Shown piece by piece: positions 8,697 to 17,075 of a stretch of 64,000 bases of DNA. Source of the stretch: Streptomyces sp. CHD11 (lineage in GTDB: Bacteria > Actinomycetota > Actinomycetes > Streptomycetales > Streptomycetaceae); the NCBI RefSeq assembly GCF_018638295.1, contig NZ_JABTTS010000013.1, positions 62,001-126,000 of the forward strand, given 5' to 3'. Made by a program: the position numbers and the translations under genes. The notes beneath the pieces are model-generated. The model was not told the origin of the DNA and made no database searches. It saw only the letters and a program-made list of their open reading frames with translations. Every line of letters begins with the position of its first letter. The first letter of the stretch is position 1.

Positions 8697-10088
8697 TCAG
8701 AGGCCGGTCGGAGGCGGCGGCGGCGGAGCCGACCTGCTCGACGCGGCGTTCTGTGAATCGGAGGATGGGGGTGCGCCCTGCGGAGGCGGTGTCGTCGTCG
8801 GCGGAGTGGTCTGCCACCCGCCACCCTGGCCGGACGCGGGATGCGCGCCGGATCCACCTGGTCCCGGGCTGCCTCCCACCTGGCCGCTGGTGTTGTCGGA
8901 CACGCTGGTCGGCGCGGGCTGGACGGCCTTCTCCAGGCCGGACTTGGCAGCATCGCCGCCGGGTGAACCGCCCGTTCCGCTGCCCTGCGAACCGTCCTTG
9001 CCCTCGGTGCCTCCGCCGGTCGGGTCGGCGGCGACGTCGCCGGGGAATCCGCCGCCGTCGGGGCCTTGCGGTGCAGCATCCGCTCCGGCGGCAGCGCCAC
9101 CCGCTCCGGCGGCAGCGCCACCGGTTCCGGCGGTGGCCGCGGCTGCGGCGGCCTTGCGGGCGGCCTTCTCGGCGTGGGCCTTCGCGATCTGCGCTCCGGC
9201 GCCGCCAGCCCGGTGGATGGACTCGCCGTCGGTGCCGTCGGCTGCCCAGTGCACGAACTTGAAGACGGCGTACGGACACAACAGCACCAGGACCATGATC
9301 ACGATGCCGGACATGACGTCGGCGAGCGCGGCGACGCCGTCCTTGGCCTCGGTCTTGCCCATGGCAGCGATGCCGAGGACGAAGATCACGGTCATCAGGA
9401 GCTTGCTAACCACGAGGGTGGCGGTGGCTTCGATCCAGCCCCTGCGCCACCGGCGAGCGACCTCCCAGCCGCCGCCGGCGGAGGCGAAGACCGCGAGGGT
9501 GACCATGACGAGGATGCCAACCTTGCGGACCATCATCACGCACCAGTACAGGACGGCACCGACGGCGGCGCCCAGACCGGCAACGACCGCGACGAGCCAG
9601 CCGAGGCCGGCCAGACCGGGGATCTGGTTGACCTTCACGATGCGGCGTACGGCCGAGGCGATGTCCAGCTTCGCGGCCTGGAGCAGGCCGTCGGAGACCG
9701 CGTCGACCACTTCGATGGCGACCGTGGTCAGGGAGATGGCGCAGAAGGCGAACAGGACGCCGCTCATAGTGCCGGTAAAGGCTTGAGTGAGGGCTTGTCC
9801 GTCCCGTCTGACGGCTGCCCGTACCAGTTGCGCACAGAAGGTGGCGACCAGCAGGACCAGGCCCAGCGGCAGAAGCATCTCGTAGTTGTCGCGGAACCAC
9901 CCGGCGTTCAAGTCGACCCTGGTGGTGGTGTCGACCGCCTCAGCGGCCAGGTCAGCCGATGCGGCTGCCAGCTCACCTGCCGACTTCGCCATCCAGTCAC
10001 CGATGGCCTTGCCAGGGTCCGAGGCGAAATCCACCGCGTCGCCGACGGCGCACAACTTGCCTGCCAGAGGCAGATCGCAGAAACCCAC
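8697..10088 (-). CDS. VirB6/TrbL-like polytopic membrane protein
   Basis: 463 residues. Residues about 70-290 contain six or seven hydrophobic segments (PLGLVLLVATFCAQLV, GVLFAFCAISLTTVAI, GILVMVTLAVFASAG, LLMTVIFVLGIAAMG, IVIMVLVLLCPYAVFKF). The C-terminal 160 residues are Ala/Gly/Pro-rich and disordered. A hydrophobic core with a low-complexity tail is typical of VirB6/TrbL channel proteins of type IV secretion. The operon position between the SCO6880-type and VirB8-like genes agrees. It likely forms the inner part of the DNA transfer pore. Confidence 0.75.
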   Translation of the reverse strand: MGFCDLPLAGKLCAVGDAVDFASDPGKAIGDWMAKSAGELAAASADLAAEAVDTTTRVDLNAGWFRDNYEMLLPLGLVLLVATFCAQLVRAAVRRDGQALTQAFTGTMSGVLFAFCAISLTTVAIEVVDAVSDGLLQAAKLDIASAVRRIVKVNQIPGLAGLGWLVAVVAGLGAAVGAVLYWCVMMVRKVGILVMVTLAVFASAGGGWEVARRWRRGWIEATATLVVSKLLMTVIFVLGIAAMGKTEAKDGVAALADVMSGIVIMVLVLLCPYAVFKFVHWAADGTDGESIHRAGGAGAQIAKAHAEKAARKAAAAAATAGTGGAAAGAGGAAAGADAAPQGPDGGGFPGDVAADPTGGGTEGKDGSQGSGTGGSPGGDAAKSGLEKAVQPAPTSVSDNTSGQVGGSPGPGGSGAHPASGQGGGWQTTPPTTTPPPQGAPPSSDSQNAASSRSAPPPPPPTGL

Positions 10089-10123
10089 GGGGAGTTCTCC
10101 TCCTTTCTCGTGTCAGGCGCGGG

Positions 10124-10816
10124 TCACTGGGTGACGCTCGGAGCGATGGCGGCCAGGGAGCAGTCGTGGCTGGGGCGGCACTGGACGGCGAGGGTCACGG
10201 CGCGTTCCTCGGCCCCTGCGCCGCCGTTCTTCCAGGCGATCTGCTGCGTGCCGTTGATGGTGACGACGTAGATGTACGCCTCGGTGATCGCAGACGGGTC
10301 GTCGGCCAGCGCCTGCTTGAACGCGCCGGGGTAGTGGCCCTCGGTGACGTGAGCGGTGGCGTGCTGGTCCTGGTCGGCCAGGCGCGACCACAGCACCGGG
10401 TCGGGGACCTGGCCAGAGACCGAGGCCCAGTCGGCGTACTTGGTCTCGGTGGTCATCCAGGCGCGCATGCCGGCGAGTTGCTGGTCACGGCTGGTGTAGC
10501 GGGTGTCATAGGACCAGAGCATCTGGGCTGCCGCCTTGGCGTATGCGACCGGTTCGGAGATCTGTGGAGGCTTGGGCACCGATCCGGATCCGGAGGAAGG
10601 CTTGGGGGCGGCCTCGGAGGAGGACGGGCTGCCAGTCGGGGCGGGCGCGGCACTGTCCGGGGCTTGGTGGTCGTTGCCGCCGCCGGTCAGCAGGGCGACG
10701 ATCCCGGCGAGGGCGAGCAGGCCGGCGACGGCGGCAGCGACGACCGCGATGCGCCGGTTGGCAGACCAGCCCGCGCCGTACGAGGACAGCGAAGAGGAGG
10801 GGAAGCGTTTCCGCAT
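10124..10816 (-). CDS. VirB8/TcpC-like single-span conjugation protein
   Basis: About 230 residues from the ATG at 10816, which overlaps the upstream stop (TGATG). A basic N-terminus is followed by one transmembrane segment (IAVVAAAVAGLLALAGIVALL), a Pro/Ser linker and an extracytoplasmic domain of about 130 residues. That domain has alternating helix and strand (YTSRDQQLAGMRAWMTTETK, AYIYVVTINGTQQIAW) consistent with an NTF2-like fold as in VirB8/TcpC. The family assignment rests on architecture and context, not on a diagnostic motif. Confidence 0.6.
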   Translation of the reverse strand: MRKRFPSSSLSSYGAGWSANRRIAVVAAAVAGLLALAGIVALLTGGGNDHQAPDSAAPAPTGSPSSSEAAPKPSSGSGSVPKPPQISEPVAYAKAAAQMLWSYDTRYTSRDQQLAGMRAWMTTETKYADWASVSGQVPDPVLWSRLADQDQHATAHVTEGHYPGAFKQALADDPSAITEAYIYVVTINGTQQIAWKNGGAGAEERAVTLAVQCRPSHDCSLAAIAPSVTQ

Positions 10817-11130
10817 CAGTGGACCTGTGATCCCAGGTCGGAGAAGAAGGCCACGATGCCGTTCGCGGCACCCAGACCGAGGGCTGCGCCGGCGGCGACG
10901 ACGGCGCCCTTCTTCCCGTTGGCCTCGGCTTGGTGTCCACCGGTGTGGTGGCCCCAGGCCCATACGCCGAGCGAGACGGCGAGGGCGCCGACGACGGCGA
11001 TGATCCCGAACATGTTGATGCTGTTGACCACGTTCTTCAGCACGGCGAGGCCAGGCAACCCGCCACCCTGAGGCGAGATTCCTGGGTCGTAGGCGAGCTG
11101 TATGACGCGGTCTGCAAGAGGGACGGACAT
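10816..11130 (-). CDS. DUF6112-type membrane protein of conjugative elements
   Basis: 104 residues with two hydrophobic segments (INMFGIIAVVGALAVSLGVW and KGAVVAAGAALGLGAANGIV) around a His/Gly-rich loop (GHHTGGHQAEANGKK). Small two-span proteins of this type are found next to VirB6/VirB8-like genes in actinobacterial elements and resemble a pilin/VirB2 or VirB3-sized component. It overlaps the next gene through TGATG, so the two are translationally coupled. The DUF6112 label is from memory of the family and should be confirmed. Confidence 0.6.
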   Translation of the reverse strand: MSVPLADRVIQLAYDPGISPQGGGLPGLAVLKNVVNSINMFGIIAVVGALAVSLGVWAWGHHTGGHQAEANGKKGAVVAAGAALGLGAANGIVAFFSDLGSQVH

Positions 11131-11344
11131 AGGTGTGGCGGGCTCCTTGCATACGCGGGCCAGGTGAGGGCCGGCGGGAAAAGTGAAGCGGAGGGGGACG
11201 TGCGCTCGGGGCGCGAAAGTGGCCGCGGCGGCGGCTTACCCGGACCTGCGTCGGGCAGAGGCGGGGAGAGTCCAGTCCTCGGGCCGGGGCGCGGCTTCGA
11301 AGCCGCCTTTTCTGCTCGGGGTTAGGGAGGGCTGTCGGGGTGCG

Positions 11345-11710
11345 CTACTTCGGAATCGGCGGCTCCGGTGCCGAGTTCGACGCGTACGGGTTGGCGCAGT
11401 CGTAGATCATGTATCCGCGGATCTTCTTACCGTCGGACTTCCGGGTCACCGCGCCACGGGTGTACCAGGTCTTCTCTGCGCGCTTGTACGCGAACTGGTT
11501 GTAGGCGACCTTGTCGTGCCGGTAGGCGATGCCCACGACGGCGGACTTCTTGGAAGGATCCTTGTGGACTTTGACCGCCTTGCACGAGATCGTCGTGTGG
11601 CCGGTGTCGTACGCCTGGGCTGTGGAGGCGCTGGCCAGGCCACCGGCGGCAACTGCGAGGCCGATCGAGCTGGCCGTGAGGGCGCGCCGGACGCGGGAGG
11701 GGATTGTCAC
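11345..11710 (-). CDS. secreted SH3-like protein
   Basis: 121 residues with a clear Sec signal peptide (basic start, then SIGLAVAAGGLASASTAQA with an AQA-Y cleavage site). The mature part of about 90 residues is a small beta-rich domain (VKVHKDPSKKSAVVGIAY, KKIRGYMIYDCANPY) resembling bacterial SH3 domains, which often bind cell-wall peptides. Two Cys in the mature part could form a disulfide. It may act in the wall together with the NlpC/P60 hydrolase encoded upstream. A second secreted SH3-like protein is encoded on the opposite strand at 17185. Confidence 0.72.
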   Translation of the reverse strand: MTIPSRVRRALTASSIGLAVAAGGLASASTAQAYDTGHTTISCKAVKVHKDPSKKSAVVGIAYRHDKVAYNQFAYKRAEKTWYTRGAVTRKSDGKKIRGYMIYDCANPYASNSAPEPPIPK

Positions 11711-11884
11711 GTGGACGCTCCGGGGGTTGGGAGATAGAGAGTGGGCCGTTCGACTCGTCCCGCTGGGCGGTTCGCCGGGCGAGACGGCGAGCGCGGAGGG
11801 GGTTGGCCTCCGAGCCCGGCTATCGGGCAGTCCAATGGCGAGGTCCTGGCGACGGCGGCTCGCTGGCCTGCGGGCTGACTGGGG

Positions 11885-13018
11885 TCAGAGGACGCGGCGG
11901 GCGGCGAGAATGTCCCAGTCCTTGATCGGGGTGATCCGGACCGGTTTGGTGGTGCGCGGTGCCTCGATCACGAGGCCCTCGCCCATGTACATGCCGACGT
12001 GCTCGGGCCGGGCGGCGGTACCGCGGCTGAAGATCAGGTCGCCGGGCTTGAGGCGAGCGGGCGAGACCGCCTTGCCTTCGTTGACCTGCGTGTACGTGGT
12101 GCGGGTGAGCGTGATGCCGACATGGGCGTACGCCTGCTGCATCAGGCTGGAGCAGTCGCAGCGGCCCATGGGGTCGGGGCCGTGCGCGTTCGTGCAGGAT
12201 CCGCCCCACTGGTAGAGCGTGCCGAGTTGGTGCATCGCCCACTCGATGGCCTTTCGGGCCTTCGGGTCGGCGTCCTTGGGGATCGAGTAGCCCTTGGGGA
12301 CGCTCCCTTCGGGGATGCGGCCGAAGCCTGACCCATCCTGGCCCGGCGCACAGCCGGTCGTGCTGGTCGAGGGCTTCTCGCCCTGGTGCGCGTCCTTGTC
12401 GTCCGCGTCATCGCCGGCGCCGGGGAAGGTCTTGGCGATGGCGCTCTGCAGCGCGGTGGCCAGGCTTTCCCACTGCGCATACGCGTCCGGGAAACCGGAC
12501 TTCTGCACGGCTTGGGCAGCCTGGGTGACAGTCATCTGCTGCCAGCCGTCCACCTTGAGCAAGTGCTTGTAGAACTGCTCGGAGGCGTAGACCGGATCAT
12601 GGATCTGCTGGGCGCTGCCCCAGCCCTGGGAGGGACGCTGCTGGAAGAGTCCGAGGGAGTCGCGGTCGCCGTAGTTGAGGTTGCGTAGTCGGCTCTCCTG
12701 CATCGCCGTGGCGAGCGCGATGATCTGTCCCTTCTTAGGGACGTCGAGGGAGAGGCCGGCGGCCACGATCGTCTGGGCATTCGGGACCTGCTCGGCGGGC
12801 AGGTCCAAGCCCTCGACGTGCACGTCTTTGCCGGAGGCGCCGTCGAGGATCTTGGTTACCTGCTCGGCGACCTTGTCGCTGTCGATATCGGTCAGGCAGC
12901 CGCTGAAGGAGCCGCTGCTCTGCACGGCATCGGCGGAGGAGGCCAGCATCATGCCCATGCCGACGATCAGGAGCGGGGAGAGGAAGACAACGCCGATGCC
13001 GGCGGCGAGACCCTTCAA
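11885..13018 (-). CDS. transglycosylase-like plus NlpC/P60 peptidoglycan hydrolase (VirB1-like)
   Basis: 377 residues with an N-terminal membrane anchor (GIGVVFLSPLLIVGMGMML). Residues about 75-190 have the lytic transglycosylase-like pattern ALATAMQESRLRNL followed by LGLFQQRPSQGWG. Residues about 255-377 form an NlpC/P60 domain, with the Cys nucleophile in RCDCSSLMQQAYAHVG and the His in PEHVGMYMG. It probably opens peptidoglycan for the transfer channel, the job of VirB1 in other systems. Translation starts at a TTG that overlaps the stop of a 20-codon leader ORF (TTGA). Confidence 0.88.
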   Translation of the reverse strand: MKGLAAGIGVVFLSPLLIVGMGMMLASSADAVQSSGSFSGCLTDIDSDKVAEQVTKILDGASGKDVHVEGLDLPAEQVPNAQTIVAAGLSLDVPKKGQIIALATAMQESRLRNLNYGDRDSLGLFQQRPSQGWGSAQQIHDPVYASEQFYKHLLKVDGWQQMTVTQAAQAVQKSGFPDAYAQWESLATALQSAIAKTFPGAGDDADDKDAHQGEKPSTSTTGCAPGQDGSGFGRIPEGSVPKGYSIPKDADPKARKAIEWAMHQLGTLYQWGGSCTNAHGPDPMGRCDCSSLMQQAYAHVGITLTRTTYTQVNEGKAVSPARLKPGDLIFSRGTAARPEHVGMYMGEGLVIEAPRTTKPVRITPIKDWDILAARRVL

Positions 13019-13077
13019 CCTGAGCGGACCGCTCGCCGGTCAGCAGTTTCGGGCATGGGTGGGTAGCGAGACGTCAT
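13015..13077 (-). CDS. 20-codon leader peptide translationally coupled to the NlpC/P60 gene
   Basis: The ATG at 13077 has a strong Shine-Dalgarno (AAGGAG, about 6 nt upstream) and encodes MTSRYPPMPETADRRAVRSG. Its stop TGA overlaps the TTG start of the downstream hydrolase gene as TTGA. It is the first translated frame of the minus-strand transfer operon. Its likely role is to load ribosomes onto the weak TTG start; a function for the peptide itself is not needed to explain it. Confidence 0.55.
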   Translation of the reverse strand: MTSRYPPMPETADRRAVRSG

Positions 13078-13300
13078 GAACGGCTCCTTGAGAGTGCGGT
13101 GTCCGGCTGGGCGCGTGCGCGAGGCGTGGTGGAAGGACGCGGCGGCCGGGGTGGGCGATCGGAGGCGGGCCGGTGTGGGCGAGTTGCCGCTCGCTCCGTG
13201 TGTGGCCGTGCCGTGAGCTAAGTGTGCCGGGGCAGGGGGGTACCTCCGTGAGGTGTGGCAGGGGAGTAGCCAGCGGCGGTGTGCGCCGGGCGGTTCAAAA

Positions 13301-13329
13301 ACAGTAGGCGCGGATCGGCGGTTGACCAA
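13301..13329 (-). promoter_or_regulatory. predicted promoter of the minus-strand transfer operon
   Basis: On the minus strand, TTGGTC (13329-13324) and TACTGT (13306-13301) are separated by exactly 17 bp. They mirror an equivalent element on the other strand around a shared palindrome. The predicted transcript starts about 220 bp upstream of the leader ORF at 13077. The -35 element is a weak match to TTGACA, so an activator or a specialised sigma factor may be involved. Confidence 0.5.
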
Positions 13330-13340
13330 AAAGTTCGGCG

Positions 13341-13365
13341 TGAGGTGCCGGAAACCGGCACCTCA
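13341..13365. promoter_or_regulatory. perfect 11-bp inverted repeat, operator candidate between divergent operons
   Basis: TGAGGTGCCGG, a 3-nt AAA loop, then CCGGCACCTCA. The palindrome is centred at 13353, exactly midway between the two outward promoters. Its core CCGGAAACCGG is the complement of the CCGGTTTCCGG core of the direct repeats inside the Rep-like gene near 39960. A dimeric regulator, possibly the Rep protein itself, could bind here and control both operons. Confidence 0.55.
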
Positions 13366-13377
13366 GCACGGCACTTC

Positions 13378-13406
13378 TTGGTCGTCGGCGGATTCGGCTC
13401 TACAGT
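13378..13406 (+). promoter_or_regulatory. predicted promoter of the plus-strand accessory operon
   Basis: TTGGTC (13378-13383), a 17-bp spacer and TACAGT (13401-13406), followed by a T run. It mirrors the minus-strand promoter base for base around 13353. The predicted start near 13413 leaves a leader of about 120 nt before the methyltransferase gene at 13537. No other reading frame of quality is found between 13406 and 13537. Confidence 0.5.
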
Positions 13407-13536
13407 TTTTGGACTCCCCCCTCGCCTTCCTCCGCCTGTGGCCATGGGCTTCTGCATGCCCATTTCCTGCCCGTGAGGACTCCTGTGCGAGGCGGGGTCT
13501 CCATCCGCGTTTCCGCACCCGAATTGGGGTTCCTCT

Positions 13537-14292
13537 TTGCCTTTTTCCCTGCATCAGGGCGACGCTCTGGCCGTTCTCTCCGGTCTCCCGGACGGCTGCG
13601 TCGACTCCGTCATCACCGACCCGCCGTACAACAGCGGTGGCCGGACCGCGAAGGAGCGCACCACGCGCTCGGCGAAGCAGAAGTACACCTCCGCCGATGC
13701 CAAGAACGACCTTGCCGACTTCACCGGCGAGAACATGGACCAGCGGTCCTACTCGTTCTGGCTCACGCAGATCATGACTGAGACCCACCGGCTGACGAAG
13801 ACCGGCGGGACCGCGCTGCTGTTCACCGACTGGCGCCAACTCCCCACGACGACGGACGCCATCCAGGCCGCCGGATGGCTGTGGCGCGGAGTGCTGGCCT
13901 GGCACAAGCCGCAGGCCAGGCCCCAGAAGGGCCGGTTCACCCAGAACTGCGAATTCATCGTCTGGGCGTCCAAGGGGCCGATCGACGGCTCCCGGAACCC
14001 GGTCTACCTGCCGGGTATGTACTCGGCTTCGCAGCCCTCGGGTGCGAAGCGCCGACACATCACGCAGAAGCCGGTCGAGGTGATGCGCGAGCTGGTCAAG
14101 ATCAGCCCCGAAGGCGGCACGGTCCTCGACTTCTGCGCCGGCTCCGGCTCCACGGGCGTCGCCGCCCTGCTGGAAGGCCGGGGCTTCATCGGCGTGGAGA
14201 AGACCGAGCACTACGCGTCGATCGCGGCCGACCGGCTCACCGAGACGATCCGCGCAACCCTCACGCAGGACGACGTGGTTCTCGCCGTCTGA
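13537..14292 (+). CDS. DNA N4-cytosine/N6-adenine methyltransferase
   Basis: 251 residues with the catalytic motif DPPY at 28-31 near the N-terminus and the AdoMet-binding motif LDFCAGSGSTG near residue 195, followed by the hallmark helix and GVEK. DPPY before FxGxG is the beta-class order. The segment HITQKPVEVMRELV before the AdoMet motif is typical of such enzymes. It starts at TTG and is the first gene of the plus-strand block. No restriction endonuclease is adjacent, so it is probably an orphan enzyme protecting the element from host restriction after transfer. Target sequence cannot be predicted. Confidence 0.9.
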   Translation: MPFSLHQGDALAVLSGLPDGCVDSVITDPPYNSGGRTAKERTTRSAKQKYTSADAKNDLADFTGENMDQRSYSFWLTQIMTETHRLTKTGGTALLFTDWRQLPTTTDAIQAAGWLWRGVLAWHKPQARPQKGRFTQNCEFIVWASKGPIDGSRNPVYLPGMYSASQPSGAKRRHITQKPVEVMRELVKISPEGGTVLDFCAGSGSTGVAALLEGRGFIGVEKTEHYASIAADRLTETIRATLTQDDVVLAV

Positions 14293-14444
14293 TCCGGGTC
14301 CTCTCCTGCCGCCAACACAACCGGCTCCCTGCATAGCCGCTGGCGGAGCACCACCGGAGCGGACGTGCGATTTCGCTGTCCGGTCCGTGCAACGACGCTT
14401 CCGCCCTTCTTTTATCCCGTGTCTCGTAGGAGGCCGAACTTTCA

Positions 14445-15086
14445 ATGTCCGAAACTGCAAAGCCCTCTGAAGATGGGGAGTTGGAGCCGGTTCGCATTCC
14501 GGATCCGCAGTTGGAGGGAATCGAGGCGAGCGTGCGGCGGCTCATGGAGCAGTCGGCGCAACAGGCTCAGCAGCTCGACCACCTCGCATCCGCGCCGGCG
14601 CCGAGCGGGTCACCGTTCGCCGCGTTCGGCATGCCGGGACTCGGCGGCCCTCCAGTCGCCGCTCCGCCGGAACCCCGCCCGATCCTGGAACTTGACGGGG
14701 AGGAACGGGAAGACGAACTCGACGCCCTCTCGGACTGGGTCGACGACTTTTTCCTCCCGGTCTACGGGGCAGAGGTCACCACCGCGGCGCCCTGGTGCCT
14801 GCAGTGGCAGGAACACGACGACGTCGTGGCCTGGCTCCACGCCCTATGGCTCGCCTACCAGCAGCACAAAGACCCCGAAGCCGGGCTCTCCGGGCTGTTC
14901 GTGTGGCACCGGGACTTCCTCACCCATGCCGTCGCCGCGATCCGTGCTCCGGGCGGACCGCTGTCGGCCTGCATGACCTCCCTCGACCGGCCCGCGCACC
15001 GTCTCCTGCCCGGCCCGCCGCCGTCCGTGCGCACCGAGACCGCGGCCACAGAGGAAGCCACCGAGCCGGACGAGCCGACGTCATGA
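14445..15086 (+). CDS. DUF4913-type protein
   Basis: 213 residues: an acidic N-terminus with a short helical segment, a Pro-rich linker, then a domain of about 110 residues (LSDWVDDFFLPVYG, APWCLQWQEHDDVVAWLHAL, GLFVWHRDFLTHAV) typical of DUF4913, a family common on actinobacterial plasmids and conjugative elements. Its biochemical role is unknown. The stop overlaps the next start as ATGA. A good Shine-Dalgarno (GTAGGAGG) lies upstream. Confidence 0.72.
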   Translation: MSETAKPSEDGELEPVRIPDPQLEGIEASVRRLMEQSAQQAQQLDHLASAPAPSGSPFAAFGMPGLGGPPVAAPPEPRPILELDGEEREDELDALSDWVDDFFLPVYGAEVTTAAPWCLQWQEHDDVVAWLHALWLAYQQHKDPEAGLSGLFVWHRDFLTHAVAAIRAPGGPLSACMTSLDRPAHRLLPGPPPSVRTETAATEEATEPDEPTS

Positions 15087-15568
15087 CCGCGGGAGCGGGA
15101 CAGTCCGCCTTCGGACTGAGCTTCGACCCTCGCGCGCTGACCGATCTCCTCCAGGCCCCCAGCGATATCCGCGACCTCACCCTCGCCTACCTGCAGGAAG
15201 TGGTGAACGCGCAACGCTTCGGACAGCGCCTCGATGGCGACCTGGAGGGATTCCGGAAGCTGTTCGTGGACCGCCGCAAGGACTGGCGCGTCATTTACGG
15301 CGTCCGTCCGGCGCCTGCGGAATCCGCCCACCCCAAGGAAATCCACGTCGTCGCGGTCCGGCCGCGTGCGGGCAACGATGTTTACGACGAAGTCGGCCGC
15401 CGCCTGGGGATGACCCGCCGGCCGCTGAGCGCTCGGACGCATGCGGCCCGCTCGCGTTCCCCGCAGCTGACCACCCGCACTCCCGTACTCCGGCCTGGTC
15501 CGCCGCCTGCTGCACTGCCGGGTCTGCCCCGTCCCGCACTCAACCCCGCGCACCATCCCACCCGCTGA
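15083..15568 (+). CDS. hypothetical protein with RelE/ParE-like core
   Basis: 161 residues coupled by ATGA to the DUF4913 gene. The central part (FRKLFVDRRKDWRVIYGVR, then EIHVVAVRPRAGNDVYDEV) has the strand pattern and basic residues of RelE/ParE-fold proteins; the last 50 residues are Pro/Arg-rich. If it is a toxin-like protein, the DUF4913 protein would be the natural partner. The resemblance is weak and no catalytic residue set can be confirmed, so only the fold resemblance is proposed. Confidence 0.55.
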   Translation: MTAGAGQSAFGLSFDPRALTDLLQAPSDIRDLTLAYLQEVVNAQRFGQRLDGDLEGFRKLFVDRRKDWRVIYGVRPAPAESAHPKEIHVVAVRPRAGNDVYDEVGRRLGMTRRPLSARTHAARSRSPQLTTRTPVLRPGPPPAALPGLPRPALNPAHHPTR

Positions 15569-15586
15569 ACGCACGGAGCGTCGCCC

Positions 15587-16270
15587 ATGTCCCTCAACCC
15601 GCGCCGACACCCGCCCGGCGTGCGGTCACGCAGCTCGACCATCACCGGCCACGACATCGACGCCCTGTGGGCCTACCGCGACCGCGGCGCCCTCGACGAA
15701 CCACACGCCCAGCTGGTTGACCGGCACCGCACGCTGGCCAACGCCCAGATCGGCGTCACCTTCCACCTCAAGCTGCTCAACCGGCTCATGAGCGGCGAGT
15801 TCCCTGTCGACGGCGCCCTCTTCGTACGCATCGACCGCACCGTGGACCAACTGGAGGTAGCCACCGACGCGCGCGACGCCGCCACCCAAAAGGTGCTCGC
15901 CGCCCTGGAGCCCATCGAGGCCGCCGCCTCAGCGTCGAGGCCCGACGGACCACCGCTTTCGACCGATGACCGGGCGGCACTGCTTGCCATCGTCGGCGGT
16001 GCCAAGCTCCACGAACACCTCCTGACCGGCAGAGCATCCGTGACCGCCTCCTCCGGCACCTGCATCCCCTACCCCCAGATGCAGAAACTGCAACGCGCCG
16101 GCCTGATCGTCCGGGACACCAGCCACCCGGTACACGCCGGCCAGCCCGTCTCCCTCACCGACGCCGGACGAGCCGCACTGCTCGACACCCGCCGGACTTC
16201 AACGACGCACGCGCCGAAGAGCCCGGCTCGCCCCGGCGCCTCGCCGTCCACTCCCGCGAAGCGGCGCTGA
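15587..16270 (+). CDS. hypothetical protein, possible winged-helix tail
   Basis: 227 residues, soluble. Residues 15-115 form a helical region; residues about 125-195 contain a pattern (YPQMQKLQRAGLIVRDT, QPVSLTDAGRAALLD) resembling the recognition helix and wing of MarR/PadR-type DNA-binding domains. The tail is Ser/Pro/Arg-rich. It is 18 bp downstream of the previous gene in the same operon. A role as a regulator is possible but unproven. Confidence 0.55.
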   Translation: MSLNPRRHPPGVRSRSSTITGHDIDALWAYRDRGALDEPHAQLVDRHRTLANAQIGVTFHLKLLNRLMSGEFPVDGALFVRIDRTVDQLEVATDARDAATQKVLAALEPIEAAASASRPDGPPLSTDDRAALLAIVGGAKLHEHLLTGRASVTASSGTCIPYPQMQKLQRAGLIVRDTSHPVHAGQPVSLTDAGRAALLDTRRTSTTHAPKSPARPGASPSTPAKRR

Positions 16271-16293
16271 ACTCCACCGATCCCGAAAGGCTC

Positions 16294-17037
16294 TTGTTGT
16301 CCCCCACCGAACCGGCGCCGGTCCGGAAGTCCATCCTCCACGTCGACTTCGAATTGGACGGCCTCGACTCCGACGAGGAGAGGTACCTCGACTTCTACCG
16401 CAAGGTCGCTGTCCACGAGGACATGCTCGTCCCCCTCGCCGAACATCACGGCGGCCCGAACAGCTACTACGTGCTGTTCGACCGCACCGCCACCTGGGGA
16501 CACCCCGGCATGCCCCAGATACTCGCCGTGCATCTGCAACGGGACTACGAGAAGCAGACATTCAGCTTCGAGCAGACACCGCTGCCGCTGCCCGCGATGG
16601 CGCAGTCCTGGCTCATCCATCGCGGCTGCCCGCACGACGCCATCGGACTCGACGCCGAATCGGGACCGCCTCCGGCGGACGAGGCCACGCGAGCACTGGA
16701 GCGACGCCTCGTCGGTGACGGCGACCACTACGCCATGGGCTACTCCTACACCAGCGACGACCCGGACGACATGGTCATCGTCGTGGTTCTGCGTGCCCGG
16801 GACGAGCAAGCCCCTGGACCGTTCCGCGTGGTGGTCGAGGAGGTCGATACCGAGAGGTGGACGCACACCCTGCGCGAGGGCGGCTTCGACAAGGCCGATG
16901 AGGCCCTGCAGTGGTGCAACGACCGCCTCACCGGCGAGGCCGCCCCTCTCCCGCCGGTCCGCCCGGCAGCCACCGCCAGCCACCCGGCCAGCGTGGCGAA
17001 AGTTCCTGCTCCGCGCCCGCCAGGCCGTTCACGCTGA
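16294..17037 (+). CDS. hypothetical acidic protein
   Basis: About 247 residues from tandem TTG codons at 16294/16297. It is rich in acidic and aromatic residues in the first 110 positions (HVDFELDGLDSDEERYLDFY) and has a strand-rich centre (DPDDMVIVVVLRARDEQ). No signal peptide or membrane segment. The TGA stop lies in the palindrome CTGAGCGCTCAG. No family is recognised; it is specific to the accessory block. Confidence 0.6.
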   Translation: MLSPTEPAPVRKSILHVDFELDGLDSDEERYLDFYRKVAVHEDMLVPLAEHHGGPNSYYVLFDRTATWGHPGMPQILAVHLQRDYEKQTFSFEQTPLPLPAMAQSWLIHRGCPHDAIGLDAESGPPPADEATRALERRLVGDGDHYAMGYSYTSDDPDDMVIVVVLRARDEQAPGPFRVVVEEVDTERWTHTLREGGFDKADEALQWCNDRLTGEAAPLPPVRPAATASHPASVAKVPAPRPPGRSR

Positions 17038-17075
17038 GCGCTCAGCCTGAGTCGGGCGGCGCAACATAGCCGACG

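Noticed and set aside
7113..8756. 547-codon plus-strand frame
   Set aside because: Opposite strand of the SCO6880-type gene; Gly/Asp-rich without structure.
9060..9130. tandem GCTCCGGCGGCAGCGCCACC-like repeats
   Set aside because: They encode the Ala/Gly-rich tail of the VirB6-like protein in one phase, so codon reuse explains them.
11284..11312. GCGGCTTCGAAGCCGC hairpin as a terminator
   Set aside because: The stem is real, but on the minus strand it has no T run and its distance to the SH3 gene end (about 45 bp) leaves the function undecided.
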